Shown: piece after piece, positions 21,735 through 32,289 of the stretch
Position numbering within the stretch: position 1 is the stretch's first letter
Layout: the number at the start of each line of letters is the position of its first letter
DNA from: Neostapfia colusana
Lineage: Eukaryota; Streptophyta; Magnoliopsida; Poales; Poaceae
Length of the DNA: 64,000 bases
Assembly: GCA_030760725.1 (NCBI GenBank)
Contig: JASWHV010000007.1
Coordinates: forward strand, 23,224,824-23,288,823
Reading direction: 5' to 3'
Made by a program: the position numbers and the translations under genes
The notes under the pieces: generated by a model
Seen by the model: the letters and a program-made list of their open reading frames with translations, nothing else
Databases searched by the model: none
What the model was told of the DNA's origin: nothing

Positions 21735-24700
21735 TGTAAAAGCCCAAGAAAAGGGACTTGCAAAAACTTTTCTTCACCTCACAACACCACAGTTTTTATT
21801 GTGGACACCTTAGGAAATGTTGTGAAGAGCAAGTAACCTCCATCAAAAAAATGATTAGAGGGGAAAGCCTTCACTCTCACAAAGTAGGGTTTCTACGCAT
21901 GAACATGAGAGGTTCAGCTCACCCCTAGAATTTAAAAAGTCTTGGAAGGGTTCAGTCCAAAGCTCATGCAAATTCAACATTGTTGAGGTCATTTTGGGTA
22001 TAGATAGAAAGAGGGCAGTTTGAAACCACATTCAAATTCAAACTGTTTTTGTCCCATGAATTTAAAAGTGGGAGGCATATTCTTATTCAGCACATTTTTG
22101 TGAGCTCACACACCAATTTTCAGTCCATTTGGAGTTGATCTTGACATGAGCTAAGTGGGACGAATTCAAACTTTATTTGAATTCAAAACTGAACTTGTGC
22201 TGAAATTCACTCAAACCGAACCCAATTTGAATTCTATTCAATTCAAATGGCTCAGGGGTGAATAATTTGAATCACCAGTGGTATTAGGGGGCTCACTGTT
22301 TACAACAGTGATTAGGAGTAAATTTCAGAGGTTAAAACCCCGGGTGGGACCCACATGTCATAGAGGGAAGAAGGAGAAACTTGCACCCAAAGTCAGAGTC
22401 TCGGTGGGAAATTCCACCGAGCAGCTGTCGGCTGTGCCACCGAGCAGCTACCGGCGCCACCAGCTGCTTCCCTCTCCGCGCGTTGGCACCCAGGGTGGCT
22501 GGCTCGCGCCCCCACGCGACCGGCACCGCCTCAGCCGAGCAGGAGTCGGCCGGCTTTATCTTCTCGCGGGCAAACCCGAGCAGCGGCATTAATTCTCGCC
22601 GCAGCTCTCTGCTCAGTCGGGAAAACCAGAAAAACCATCTCCTCCTTCGTCCCTGAGCTGCTAGACAGCCACCTGAGCTCGCACTCCACCTCTCCAACGC
22701 CAAAAACCTCGAGCTCCGACCTCTTTTACCCAAAGACGATCGCCACCGCGGCGACCTAGCCTCAGCCGAGAGTCAGGCGTCCGTGGGCAGCGTTCCACAG
22801 GCGTTTTCACGGTCCAGCGAGAGGGGCAACAGGAGCGCGCGACCACCGTGCTGCTCTCCTCCGAGTTTGGAAGCCAACCGTGAAGAATCCGCAGAGAATT
22901 CCCAGTTTGTGCTCCGGCGACCGTAAACCGAGCTTCCGGTACGGTCTTTAAATTCTCGCTCTATGATATTTCGGAGGTCATCAAATCTTGCACGTAGACG
23001 CTGGACTAGCCGGCGATCAAGTTCTTTTCTGCATCCGTAACGTGAAACTATCTAGGAGTGACGAATTTCGAGCACGATCGAGGGCGGTCATGGCGGGCAC
23101 GATCGGTCACACGGTGCCGACCGACTTGCCGCCATCCCTGAACCCTTTTGATACCTTGTCGAGCTTCCTAGAGGTACACTGATGCTGTAGGGCCGTTTGT
23201 TCGAGGTGTTGGCAGGTTTAGAAACCACGGTCGACGGTGCCGAACCTCGACCGAGGCAGCGGCACGTCGCCGAGCTATTTCCGGTCACCCCCAGCCCGAC
23301 CTGACACCACCGACATGTTCCTCGACGTCGACAACACCCTGGCGGCGAGTTTCAGACCATGGGAGGTCCGGCAGCGGCGAGCCGGCGAGCCCCGAGTCTG
23401 CTCCGGCGAGGTCGGCGGCGCGGGCGCGAGAGAACGGCGGGAGGAAGACGAAGCCGGCTGACCCACGTGTCAGCGGCTGAAGAATTTAAATCGGGATCGG
23501 GTGTGGCCAGGGATCGGCTGTGCTGGCGCGCAAAATACCCTGTGAGCTCCGGTGTGCCGGACACCTCCACGCTCGACACGTGTGGTATCTCCGGTGTGCC
23601 GGACACCTCCGCGCTCGACACGTGTCCCCGCGGGCCCGAGAGTTTGAACCTTCCCCTGATTTTCAGAATTCTTCCAAACTTCAAATCCTCATATCTTTGG
23701 CTAGAAAGCTCTAAATCGGGTGAACCAAATTTTGTTGGATTCAGCTCTCTGAGCACTTTCCAGCAATGCCAAATTCAGCTCATGAAAGGGAATAGTTTTC
23801 CAGAATTAAATCCCTAAATTTAAACTGTTGGGAATTTTATCCGGAGAACTACTTTATGAAAAATTCTGAAATTTGGCTGAAAGGTTCATTGAATCCCAGT
23901 AAAATTTTCGGACTCATCCAAGTTCATTTAGTTACCCTAATCGGGTGATTAATTGGCTGAAAGAGGCTTTTATTTGTACAAGGTTCAATTGAATTTTGTT
24001 TCAAATGAAACTTGGTCAAGACTCTGGTTAGGACCCTGCCAAGCCACAATAAAAATTTCAGAACCAAAGGGGAGGGCTAGCTAGAGTTAGTAGTAAATAA
24101 GTATTCAAGTTTACACATTGCATTAAAATTTACATGTAGTATTATATTCAACGTGTAGCCATTGAAGAAGAGACTCCGGAAGTGCTGGACTTCCTTCTTC
24201 CGGACGAAGAACTAACTACTGACCAGCAGCAACAAGGCAAGCCCCGGTTTGCATTAACCTTTTATAAGTTTTACTTTGTTTACATGAGTCATATGAAGTA
24301 TGTATGTGCATTAGGTGTAGGATGAATGGAACCCCACTTGCATAACCCAAGGTTCCTAAAGGAGTGAGGGTAGTATCTAAGACCTCAAGTAGACAGGCTA
24401 TGCTTAATGAGTCATAGGATTTCGGTACAAGTCGAGTAGTTGGAATCTACTCGCGAGATAGGCTTGGGACACACGGGTTCGGTTGAGTGACGTGAGATCA
24501 CTTTAGTAATGAAAATGAGACTAGGCAGGGGCTAGGGCGCAGCAAGAGAGAGTCTTGTGTGCGCAGCCCTGCCCGTGTCGATTGAGGACCGATCCGTGTG
24601 CGGCCCTGCTGAACAAGTATTGAACGTACCGAAGGCATATCGGATATATGGGCCCCGATAAACTGATGTAGCCTAAACCTCCGGGCGTCGAGGCATAACG

Positions 24701-25613
24701 CACCGATTTATAGGTGTAGGCTGAGGGCAGCAAGGTGGAAATCTGCCAACGGGCATAGAGAGATGCCAAGTGTGGGGAACCTCCTGATCGTTTCGGTGCG
24801 ACCGGTTCGACGTTTGGGCTGTTGGGTGAAAGGTTGTCCCGTACGACATCGAGTGAGCGTGCTGTGCAGCTCCACGGGTGGTCGTACGTGACGTGCTCTT
24901 TGGGTTTCCCTGCAGGTGTATATCGAGTCGATTCGCCGTCCCTCGCAGTGACGAGTACCGCTTGTTCACTGCATCGTAACGTAGACTAATGGATGAAATA
25001 TGTTGATTCAATGATGCTGATTGATATAATTGTATTGCTACATGTGTGCCACCAAATACTGCTTACTAAATTTCAGATTTCATGAACTGTTAACTTGTTG
25101 CTAAAAGATGAACTAAGGATGAACTTGTAGGCGTGTCGTTTTGCTGAAATGTTACTGACCTATGTCTTGGTATACCTCATGTAGAGTTTCATGCTTAGGT
25201 GAGTCGGTTAAGCCTTGCTGAGCCTTCGTGCTCATGGTTGCTGCTTAAGTGTTTTTCAGGTGAGGAGCCACCCACGGACTCGGAGTACGAGTCCACCGGC
25301 GAGGGTTACCCTCCGTCGGGGACCACGGCTGAGTGAGAGCCGTACACGCCGCGCTGAGCTGAGGAGTGCAGCTAGTGTGGGTTGCCCTAGGGCTGGGCAA
25401 CCAACTTTTGCTAGATAGGCGGGCGTGAGTTGTGTAATGTAGACTTCCGCTGCGTAACATAAACAATAGTTGTAACTGAAGTTTGTACCTGTTTGTACAG
25501 TTTCAGTTGTTTCCCATGTAATATATTATGTTCTTATGACGTGTGCTTTCGGGTGTCGCATCGCGCGGCACCACCCTCTGCGATCCTAGATGAGCGGATT
25601 CCGGTCCGCCACA
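21735..25613 (+). mobile_element. E1 3' LTR
   Basis: The 3,879-bp LTR is nearly identical to 11419-15298, with scattered substitutions of about 1% by eye. It contains the same 37-bp repeat pair at 23547-23625; the first unit has one change (CTCCACGCTC). It ends GTCCGCCACA before the GAAGA target duplication (25614-25618). Confidence 0.95.
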
Positions 25614-25618
25614 GAAGA
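25614..25618. repeat. Target-site duplication of E1, right
   Basis: GAAGA is the right-hand copy of the duplication at 11414-11418. Element X sequence resumes immediately after. Confidence 0.95.
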
Positions 25619-27038
25619 GGCAACAAATCAATGGGTGCACGAGGTAGGAAACCATACACAATTTCAAAAGGGCACATCTTAGTAGTAGGATGCAACGAAC
25701 GATTATAAGAAAACTCAATATGAGGCAAGCATTCTTCCCACATTTTCATGTTATTCTTCAAAACAGCCCTAAGCATAGTAGACAGTGTTCTATTGACTAC
25801 TTCAGTTTGACCATCAGTTTGGGAGTGACATGTAGTACTAAAAAATAGTTTAGTCCCCAACTTAGCCCATAAACATCTCCAAAAGTGGCTAAGAAATTTA
25901 GTGTCACGATCTGAAACAATTGTATTTGGCACACCATGCAAACGAAGAATTTCACGAAAGAACAAATCAGCAACATTAGTAGCATCCTCGCTTTTGTGAC
26001 ATGGTATAAAGTGTGCCATTTTCAAAAATCCATCCACGACAAATATGCTACCCCTCCCCTTCTTTGTCCGAGGTAACCCTAAAACAAAGTCCATGGAGAT
26101 GTCCTCCCATGGAACACTAGGTACAGGCAAAGGCATATATAAACCATGAGGATTGAGTCGTGACTTAGGTTTTCGACATGTAGTACAGCGAGCAACAAAA
26201 CGCTCAACATCTCGTCTCATCTTTGGCCAAAAGAAATGTATAGCAAGTACGTCCTCCATTTTCTTCACGCCAAAGTGTCCCATTAATCCTCCCCCATGTG
26301 CCTCATGCAACAACAAAAAACAAACGGAGCTAGCTGGAATGCATAGCTTGTTAGCACGGAACACAAATCTATCATTACAGACGAACTTGTTCCATGTTCT
26401 TCCTTCCTTACAATTCTGCATTACATCTTTAAATTCAGCATCATGCAAATATTGATCTTTGATGGTCTCCAAACCAAATATTTTAAAGTGAAGTTCTGAA
26501 AGCATAGTATAACATCGAGACAATGCATCAGGAATAACATTTTCATTACCCTTCTTGTGTTTAATTACATAAGGGAAAGTATCAATGAATTCAATCCATT
26601 TAGAATGTCTACGGTTCAGTTTTGCTTGACTTTTAATGTGTTTCAAAGATTCATGATCTGAATGTATAACAAATTCTTTGGGCCATAAATAATGTTGCCA
26701 TGTTTCCAAAGTTTGAACTAGAGCATATAATTTCTTATCATAAGTAGAATAATTCAGACTAGACCCACTCAATTTTTCAGAAAAGTATGCAACAGATTTA
26801 ACATGTTGTAATAACACACCTCCTAATCCAATTTCACTAGCATCGCATTTAAGTTCAAAAGTCTTATTAAAATCAGGAAGGTTGAGTAAAGGAGCATGTG
26901 TCAACTTATCTTTCAATACGGTGAAGGCGTCTTCCTGTGTGGTACCCCAAACAAAAGGCACATCCTTCTTTGTAAGCTCACTGAGAGGTGCAACAATGGT
27001 ACAGAAATCTCTCACAAAACGCCTGTAGAAACCAGCAA
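25619..27038 (-). pseudogene. Element X RNase H and integrase (copy 1)
   Basis: The minus strand encodes the end of RT (FYRRFVRDF beside the CACTA junction), RNase H (FELKCDASEIGLGGVLL, IHSDHESLKHI), then integrase: zinc domain with GHFGVKKMEDVL and CTTCRKPK, and core with MDFVLGLP, VSDRDTKF and TDGQTEVVNR, so the DDE residues are present. The frame stays open for about 1.4 kb but has lost its N-terminal half to the CACTA insertion at 27039 and its tail to E1 at 25613. Compared with its family, SIFVVDGFLKMAHF looks like it has lost a residue and an Arg. It is therefore a relic. Confidence 0.9.
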
Positions 27039-27060
27039 CACTACAGAAAAGAGGTCAACA

Positions 27061-27252
27061 TACGACAGCCAAGTTAACATACGACGGCCAGCCGTCGTAT
27101 ATAAGTTTATATACGACGGCTAGCCGTCGTATGTTACACGGGCTGTCGTAAATAGAAGTTATATACGACAGCTAACCCGAGGCTGTCATATATAGCGTTT
27201 ATTTACGACAGCCCGTGCGGCTGGCTGTCGTATCTCAAGCCGGCCGTCGTAT
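27061..27252. repeat. CACTA 5' subterminal repeats
   Basis: About eleven copies of TACGAC(G/A)GC occur in both orientations within 190 bp, several paired head to head as near-perfect palindromes, for example around 27080-27099 and 27112-27132. Such clusters are the binding sites of the transposase partner protein (TnpA in En/Spm). They imply strong hairpins in single-stranded DNA or RNA. Copy 2 has the same block at 40629-40820. Confidence 0.88.
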
Positions 27253-27299
27253 ATAGGTCACATATAGAGCCCATCGGGCCCAACCCTAATTTTTCCTCC

Positions 27300-27455
27300 T
27301 CACCCGCTCCGCGCCGCCGACTGCTGCCCGAGCCGCCGCCGCCCGCACCGCCGCCTGCCGCCCGAGCCGCCGCCGCCGCACCGCCGCCTGCCGCCCGAGC
27401 CGCCGCCGCCGCACCGCCGCCGCCGCCCCGCACGCGCCGCCGCCCGCGCCGCCTT
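27300..27455 (+). repeat. GC-rich 33-bp-period minisatellite
   Basis: A CCG-rich array has roughly three units of a 33-bp period containing GCACCGCCGCCTGCCGCC and CGAG. Copy 2 of the duplication keeps only a short remnant (about 40866-40910), roughly 100 bp shorter. Long Ala/Gly/Arg-rich open frames on both strands here follow from base composition and are not genes. Confidence 0.8.
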
Positions 27456-28094
27456 CCCGCTCCGGCCCGTGCGCTGCCGCCCTCACCCACCGCCATGCGC
27501 CACCGCCTCCACGCCGCTGCCCCCACCCCGGCGCCGCCACCCCCACCCCGCCACTGCCCATTTGACCCTGCCACCGTCCCCACTGCACCCCGCCGCCTCC
27601 ACACCGCCGCCCCGACACCGCAGCCGCTCCCACGCCGCAGCTGAACCGCGCCACCGGCCGCTCTCCCCGCGCGTCTGCCCCGCGTCGCCGCCGCCGTCCG
27701 TCAACCTCGCCGTCCGAGCCGCTGCCACAGCCGTCGCCATCCATCGCCCTCACCGATCGTCTACTCGCCGCAAGTAATTCTTTGAGGTAATTCAATTAGT
27801 TGATAGTTATGCTAATTAGTTGGTAATTATGCCCATCTAGTTAGAATAGTAGTTCATAATTTTGCTAATTAGTTGTCCGTTGTAAATTACTTATTATTAT
27901 ATATGCTTAGGTTTAGGTTAATAATGTTTAGGATTTGTTGTTGTTATGTTATTCTTGCTTAATAATGCTTAATATACGACGGATTTGTTGTTGTTATGTT
28001 GTTATATTGTTGGTTAGGAGTTATTCATGCTTTAAGATTTGTTGTTGTTATGTTGTTGTTTAGGAGTTGTTGTGCTTATGTTATATTATATATG
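27456..28094 (+). other. CACTA leader: GC-rich then AT-rich spacer, no gene
   Basis: 27456-27777 is CCG/CCAC-rich and may be a 5' untranslated exon. 27780-28094 turns abruptly AT-rich with repeated TTGTTGTTATGTT and TAATGTTTAGG motifs, resembling an intron. Copy 2 carries an extra repeat of the AT-rich block (about 41560-41625). I see no convincing coding sequence. Confidence 0.5.
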
Positions 28095-28799
28095 TTGTGC
28101 TCCCGCCGACACAACCCTCACCACCACCACGTCCTCCACGCCCTCCCGGCCTCCTTTCTCAGCACGCTCGCGCAGTCCCTGTCGCTCCTGACGCCGCCCG
28201 CGAGCATCCCCGAGGCCATCAGGGCCCTCGCCCCCTACTTCCCGGCCGCCATCGCCCCCTTCATCGCCTCCCCCACGGCGCGCCTCGCAAGTTACGAAGT
28301 CCTCCTCGTGCTCGGGGAGTCCCGCCACCTCCCGCACCCACCGCCGGACCTCATCTCCTCGCTCTCAGACAACGCCTGACCCGACCTCGTCTGCGCCGTC
28401 CTCCGCCATGCCATGGACCTCCGCGCCTCTGAGATCCTCGCCGCGCTGCAGTGTTTTATGTCGCCAGCCGCCGAGAAGTCATATGACGCTATGGTGGATA
28501 TGAAGAACCGGTGGAAGGACGCTGCGGAGCTTGCTGTCAAAAGGTGTCGGGAGAAGAAGCCCAATGATTCGGGGAAAAAGGTCCTGGGTAAGAACCTCAA
28601 TGAAGCGGTGAGGAGGGCCGCGCTGCTGCTCATGATGGGGCACGACGGGTTCTCCTCCCCCGAGGTGTGCCTGCATTACCTGCTCACGTCAGGAAATGTG
28701 GACTCTGTGGTGCCTGGTGCAGCTGTGGCGAAGCTCGATGGAATTTGTCTCTCTCAATCTTTCCTTCTCTCTCTCTCTTCTTTCCTGTCTCTCATTTAA
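28095..28799 (+). pseudogene. Gene-like fragment inside CACTA, unidentified (copy 1)
   Basis: About 230 codons read as a plausible globular, alpha-helical protein with the strong GC bias of a grass gene exon: HALPASFLSTLAQSLSLL, then IPEAIRALAPYF, a TGA at 28377-28379, and in the same frame onwards DLRASEILAALQCF, MKNRWKDAAELAVKRC, LNEAVRRAALLLMMGHDGF. It ends in a CT-rich stretch (28745-28795) where an exon boundary or 3' border is likely. It does not match any transposase domain I know. Codon use and length suggest a host gene piece captured by the transposon. The in-frame stop is shared with copy 2, so it predates the duplication. I cannot name the parent gene. Confidence 0.55.
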
Positions 28800-28866
28800 A
28801 TGACTAAAAAATGAAAGTTTGACGTAAACCTTTACAATATGCGTCACCCGTTTTGAACCGGCCCGT

Positions 28867-28889
28867 CTCACATGTGTTACGCATGTGAG
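28867..28889. repeat. Small inverted repeat (8-bp stem, 7-bp loop)
   Basis: CTCACATG and CATGTGAG flank TGTTACG. The stem is perfect and is kept in copy 2 (42403-42425). It lies in the otherwise non-coding spacer 28800-29224 between the gene-like fragment and the transposase. The function is unknown. Confidence 0.6.
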
Positions 28890-29224
28890 GCGTGTAGGTT
28901 CGGAATTGTCCCTTTTTGGACAGCCTGGGAGTGACCGAGAGGGCGTGCTTATGATGAGACGCGGGGTCTGCTTTGGATGTAGTTTTGACAGCGTAACCCT
29001 AATGTTCTCTGCTGCACCATTTTCGGGCGTGCAGTTGGAGAACAGCGGGGTTATGCTGCCGAAATTTTATCTGATTATAGACCCCGTGTCTTGTCATAAG
29101 CACGTTCGTCTCGGTCACTCTTGGGTGGGTTTAGGACCTATCCTTTCCAATAGATGTAGTGCCATGACATAAATAAATTATAAACTAACTATAGTTTATT
29201 TGACTTAAAACTGTAGAGTCAAAC

Positions 29225-31730
29225 ATGAGTGAAGACCGTAGTTGGATGTATACCGGTTGGAACAAGGCAACTGGTCACCCAGATGAGTGGTACGCCGGGA
29301 CAGACGACTTTATTGATCGAGCATTTTCGTTGTCTACGACCGATAAAGCTCGTTGTCCATGTGCGAAATGCCAGAATACTAAGTTTCTAGACAAAACGAC
29401 ATTGTCATTACACTTGTGCAGAAACGATTACATGCCATATTATGAGGTGTGGAGTTTCCACGGCGAGTCTGCTCCTCGAGCCGTACATGTAGTGGAAGAT
29501 GATGATGATGATTGTCCGGGTGTTGATAGGATTGATGAGATGTTAGAAGATATACAAACGGAGGATCCACCTACAACTGAGGCAGACATATTTTTTAATC
29601 TCTTGAAAGCTTCAAAAGAGGCGTTGCATGATCATACTGAAATGACTCTTCTTACTTTCATGACCAGATTTATGGCAATCAAATCTAAGTATTTCTTCTC
29701 TAATAATTGCTACAATGATATGATGAAACTTATCAGCGATGCTCTTCCACAACCTCATAAACTGCCCAAAGATATGTATCACTCCAAGAAATTGCTATCT
29801 GGTCTCGGTCTGAAATATGATAAAATTGACGTGTGTCCAGATAACTGCATGCTATTCTGGAAAGAGCATGACAAAGAGAAGAATTGTTTAAAGTGTGGAA
29901 AATCGAGGTTTGTCAAAGTTGTCAATGACGATGGTGATAAAGTAATGACATAAGTTGCACATAAGCAATTGCGTTAATTGCGTGTGACACCTCGGTTGAA
30001 GCGGCTGTTTCTTTCAAAAAGATCTGCCAGACACATGAGATGGCACAAAGAAGGTGTGCGTGAGAACAAAGATGTGTTGACCCATCTGTCGGACGGTGAT
30101 GCACGGAAGTCTTTGGACTCTTTCGATCCTGCCTTTGCTAGTGATGCGAGAAATGTTCGCATCGGGTTAGCGACGGATGGATTTTCACCTTTCAGTACAA
30201 ATGCCACACCATACTCCTGTTGGCCCGTCTTTGTTATTCCGTACAACCTACCACCTTCTCTTTGTATGAAGTACGAGTTTATGTTTCTTAGGCTCATTAT
30301 ACCAGGACCAGATCATCCGAGATCACGTCTCAATGTGATGTTGAAACCATTTATTGAAGAATTGAAAACGTTGTGGACTGGAGTTGAAGCATATGGCTTT
30401 TACAAGAAGCAGAAATTCAACCTTCGAGCTGCTTATTTGTGGTTTGTCCATGATTTCCCTGCATACGACATGTTTTCTGGATGGAGCACACATGGTCGTT
30501 TGTCGTGTCCCATATGTGCGTCTGACACAAAGTGTTTTCGACTTACAAACGGTGGCAAGATAAGCTACTTTGATTGTCATAGGCGTTGTCTTCCTCGAAA
30601 CCACCCATTCAGGCAACAGAGGAATGTCTTCAGAAAAGATACTGTCGTCACTAAGGAACCACCTAAACGCCTAAGTGACTGTGAAGTATCTGATGTGTTG
30701 AACAAATTAGTCCCTGATGAATCTCGCCTTGGATTCTTTGTAGGTTACAGAAATGTTCACAACTGGACTCATGTATGTGGAATTTGGGAGCTACCATATG
30801 TGAAGTCATTGATACTGATGCATAATATTGATGTAATCCATCAGGAGCGTAACATGGCCGAATGTATCATAAGCACGTGCATGGATATCACGGGCAAAAC
30901 GAAGGACAACTTAAAGGCTCGAAAGGATTTGGTTGAGATTTGTAATCGACCTACTCTTGAGCTCTCTGAAAGCGGTGGTAAGCCACGTGCTTCTTTTGTG
31001 CTTCGACCTAATGAAAAGAAACAAGTTATGGAATGGTTGAAAACTTTGAAATTCCCAGATGGTTATGCTTCTAGTCTGAGACGAGCCGTGAATGTCAAAA
31101 CAGGAAAGCTCACTGGGTTGAAGAGTCATGATTATCATATAATAATGGAAAGACTCTTACTTGTTATGTTTCTGAGATATCTAGATGATGCGGTGTGAAA
31201 GGTGTTAGCTGAGTTCTCACTATTCTATAGGCAGCTATGTGCCAAATAAAAAACAAAAGACATGATGGAGAAGTTAGATACGGAGATACCTGTACTTTTA
31301 TGTAAGATGGAAAAAATATTTCCTCCTGGTTTCTTCAATCCAATGCAACATCTTCTTATCCATCTTCCATTCGAAGCAAAAGTTGGTGGTCCTGTGCAAT
31401 ATAGATGGATGTACCATATTGAAAGAGCATTGAGATATCAGAAAACTATGGTTGGCAACAGAGCAAGGGTTGAAGGGTGCATTGCCGAAGCATTTACTCT
31501 AAAGGAAGTAGGTTACTTTTCTAGTTTCTACTTTGCAGAGGAAAAAAATATCAATACTCAGCAATGCGATACAATGTAGATGACGAACCACCAGTTAGTG
31601 ATCTCTCTATTTTTTAATCGAGGGGAACTACTGTTGGCAGCAGCACGACATACGATTTTACTGAAAGGGAAAGGACTGCTGCTTTACTCTACATGTATGC
31701 TAATATCAATGGCATGAAGAAATATTTCGA
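29225..31730 (+). pseudogene. TNP2-type CACTA transposase, broken (copy 1)
   Basis: The ATG at 29225 opens a transposase-associated domain (RSWMYTGWNK, then the CPCAKC zinc-like motif and LHLCRNDYMPYYEVWSFHGE). The TNP2 catalytic region follows (RARK-type linker, ARNVRIGLATDGFSPF, WSTHGRLSCPICASDT, VDVLNKL-like motif), then a DUF4218-type domain (IPVLLCKMEKIFPPGFF, HLLIHLPFEAKVGGPVQYRW). These domains in this order identify the DDE transposase that cuts CACTA ends. It is dead: in-frame TAA at 29951-29953 and 29972-29974, TGA at 31196-31198, TAA near 31247, a frameshift near 31565 and a stop near 31615. The first exon set ends with a GTAAGT donor near 31731. Confidence 0.9.
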
Positions 31731-31818
31731 GTAAGTGTTTCTCTTACATTTATGATGATTATTGTATTTACCAATACATGTATGTTAATGTCGACAACAT
31801 ATGTTTTGTGTGTACAGC

Positions 31819-32289
31819 GCGTTCCACAACCAAAACTGGAAACATAGGCATCAACCTATGAGAAAGCAAGTAGAAACGATGCGACGGGCTCGAATTAATG
31901 GAAGGCCCAATTTCTTATCCTGGTTTCGAGCTTATGTATTAGTGAACACCGACATCCATCAAGATTTACGACAACTATCTTATGGATTAGTGAAAGTTAG
32001 AAGCTATGGTCGATATGACGTAAATGGCTTCCAATTCCGTACAACTCAATTCGAAACTCTTCGTCCTCTCGCAGCAACATCAAATTGCGGAGTTGTGACA
32101 AGGGCAATCGACTCAGAAGGGAAAGAAACCAATTACTATGGAATCATTAACAAAATTCTGAAATTTACTTTCGCTGGCAATAAAGAACTTCAAGTGGTGT
32201 TCTTTGATTGTGATTAGTTTGATAACAATCATGGAACTCGAGAAAATCAATTTGGCATGGTGGAAGTGAATCACAACGAACGCTTACGA
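31819..32289 (+). pseudogene. CACTA transposase 3' exon, DUF4216-type (copy 1)
   Basis: After a short intron (about 31733-31818, ending TGTGTACAG) the exon reads AFHNQNWKH, RARINGRPNFLSWFRAYV and the DUF4216-type block (GYGVTRAI-like segment seen as CGVVTRAIDSEGKETNYYG, FDCD). A TAG stop at 32215-32217 interrupts copy 1, where copy 2 keeps Trp. It continues with NNHGTRENQFGMVEVNHNER before a change of frame into the repeat-rich segment. Confidence 0.82.

Larger units (their letters stand above)
11419..25613 (+). mobile_element. E1: complete chromovirus-type Ty3/gypsy retrotransposon
   Basis: The 14,195-bp element has two LTRs of 3,880 and 3,879 bp, a primer site at 15302-15313, a leader of about 1.8 kb, gag-protease (17141-18616), RT/RNase H/integrase/chromodomain (18624-21668) and a polypurine tract at 21722-21734. 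It has a perfect 5-bp target duplication. The domain order protease-RT-RNase H-integrase-chromodomain and the long LTRs match the Tekay/Del type of chromovirus. The LTRs differ at only about 1% of sites by eye, so it inserted recently. It is absent from duplication copy 2 and therefore postdates the duplication or segregated afterwards. Confidence 0.95.

Noticed and set aside
25534..25613. X integrase frame extended into 25534-25613
   Set aside because: The last codons lie in the E1 3' LTR beyond the target duplication and are a chance read-through.
27203..27795. Gly/Ala/Arg-rich open frames on both strands
   Set aside because: CCG-repeat composition keeps all frames open; no conserved motif and different lengths in the two copies.
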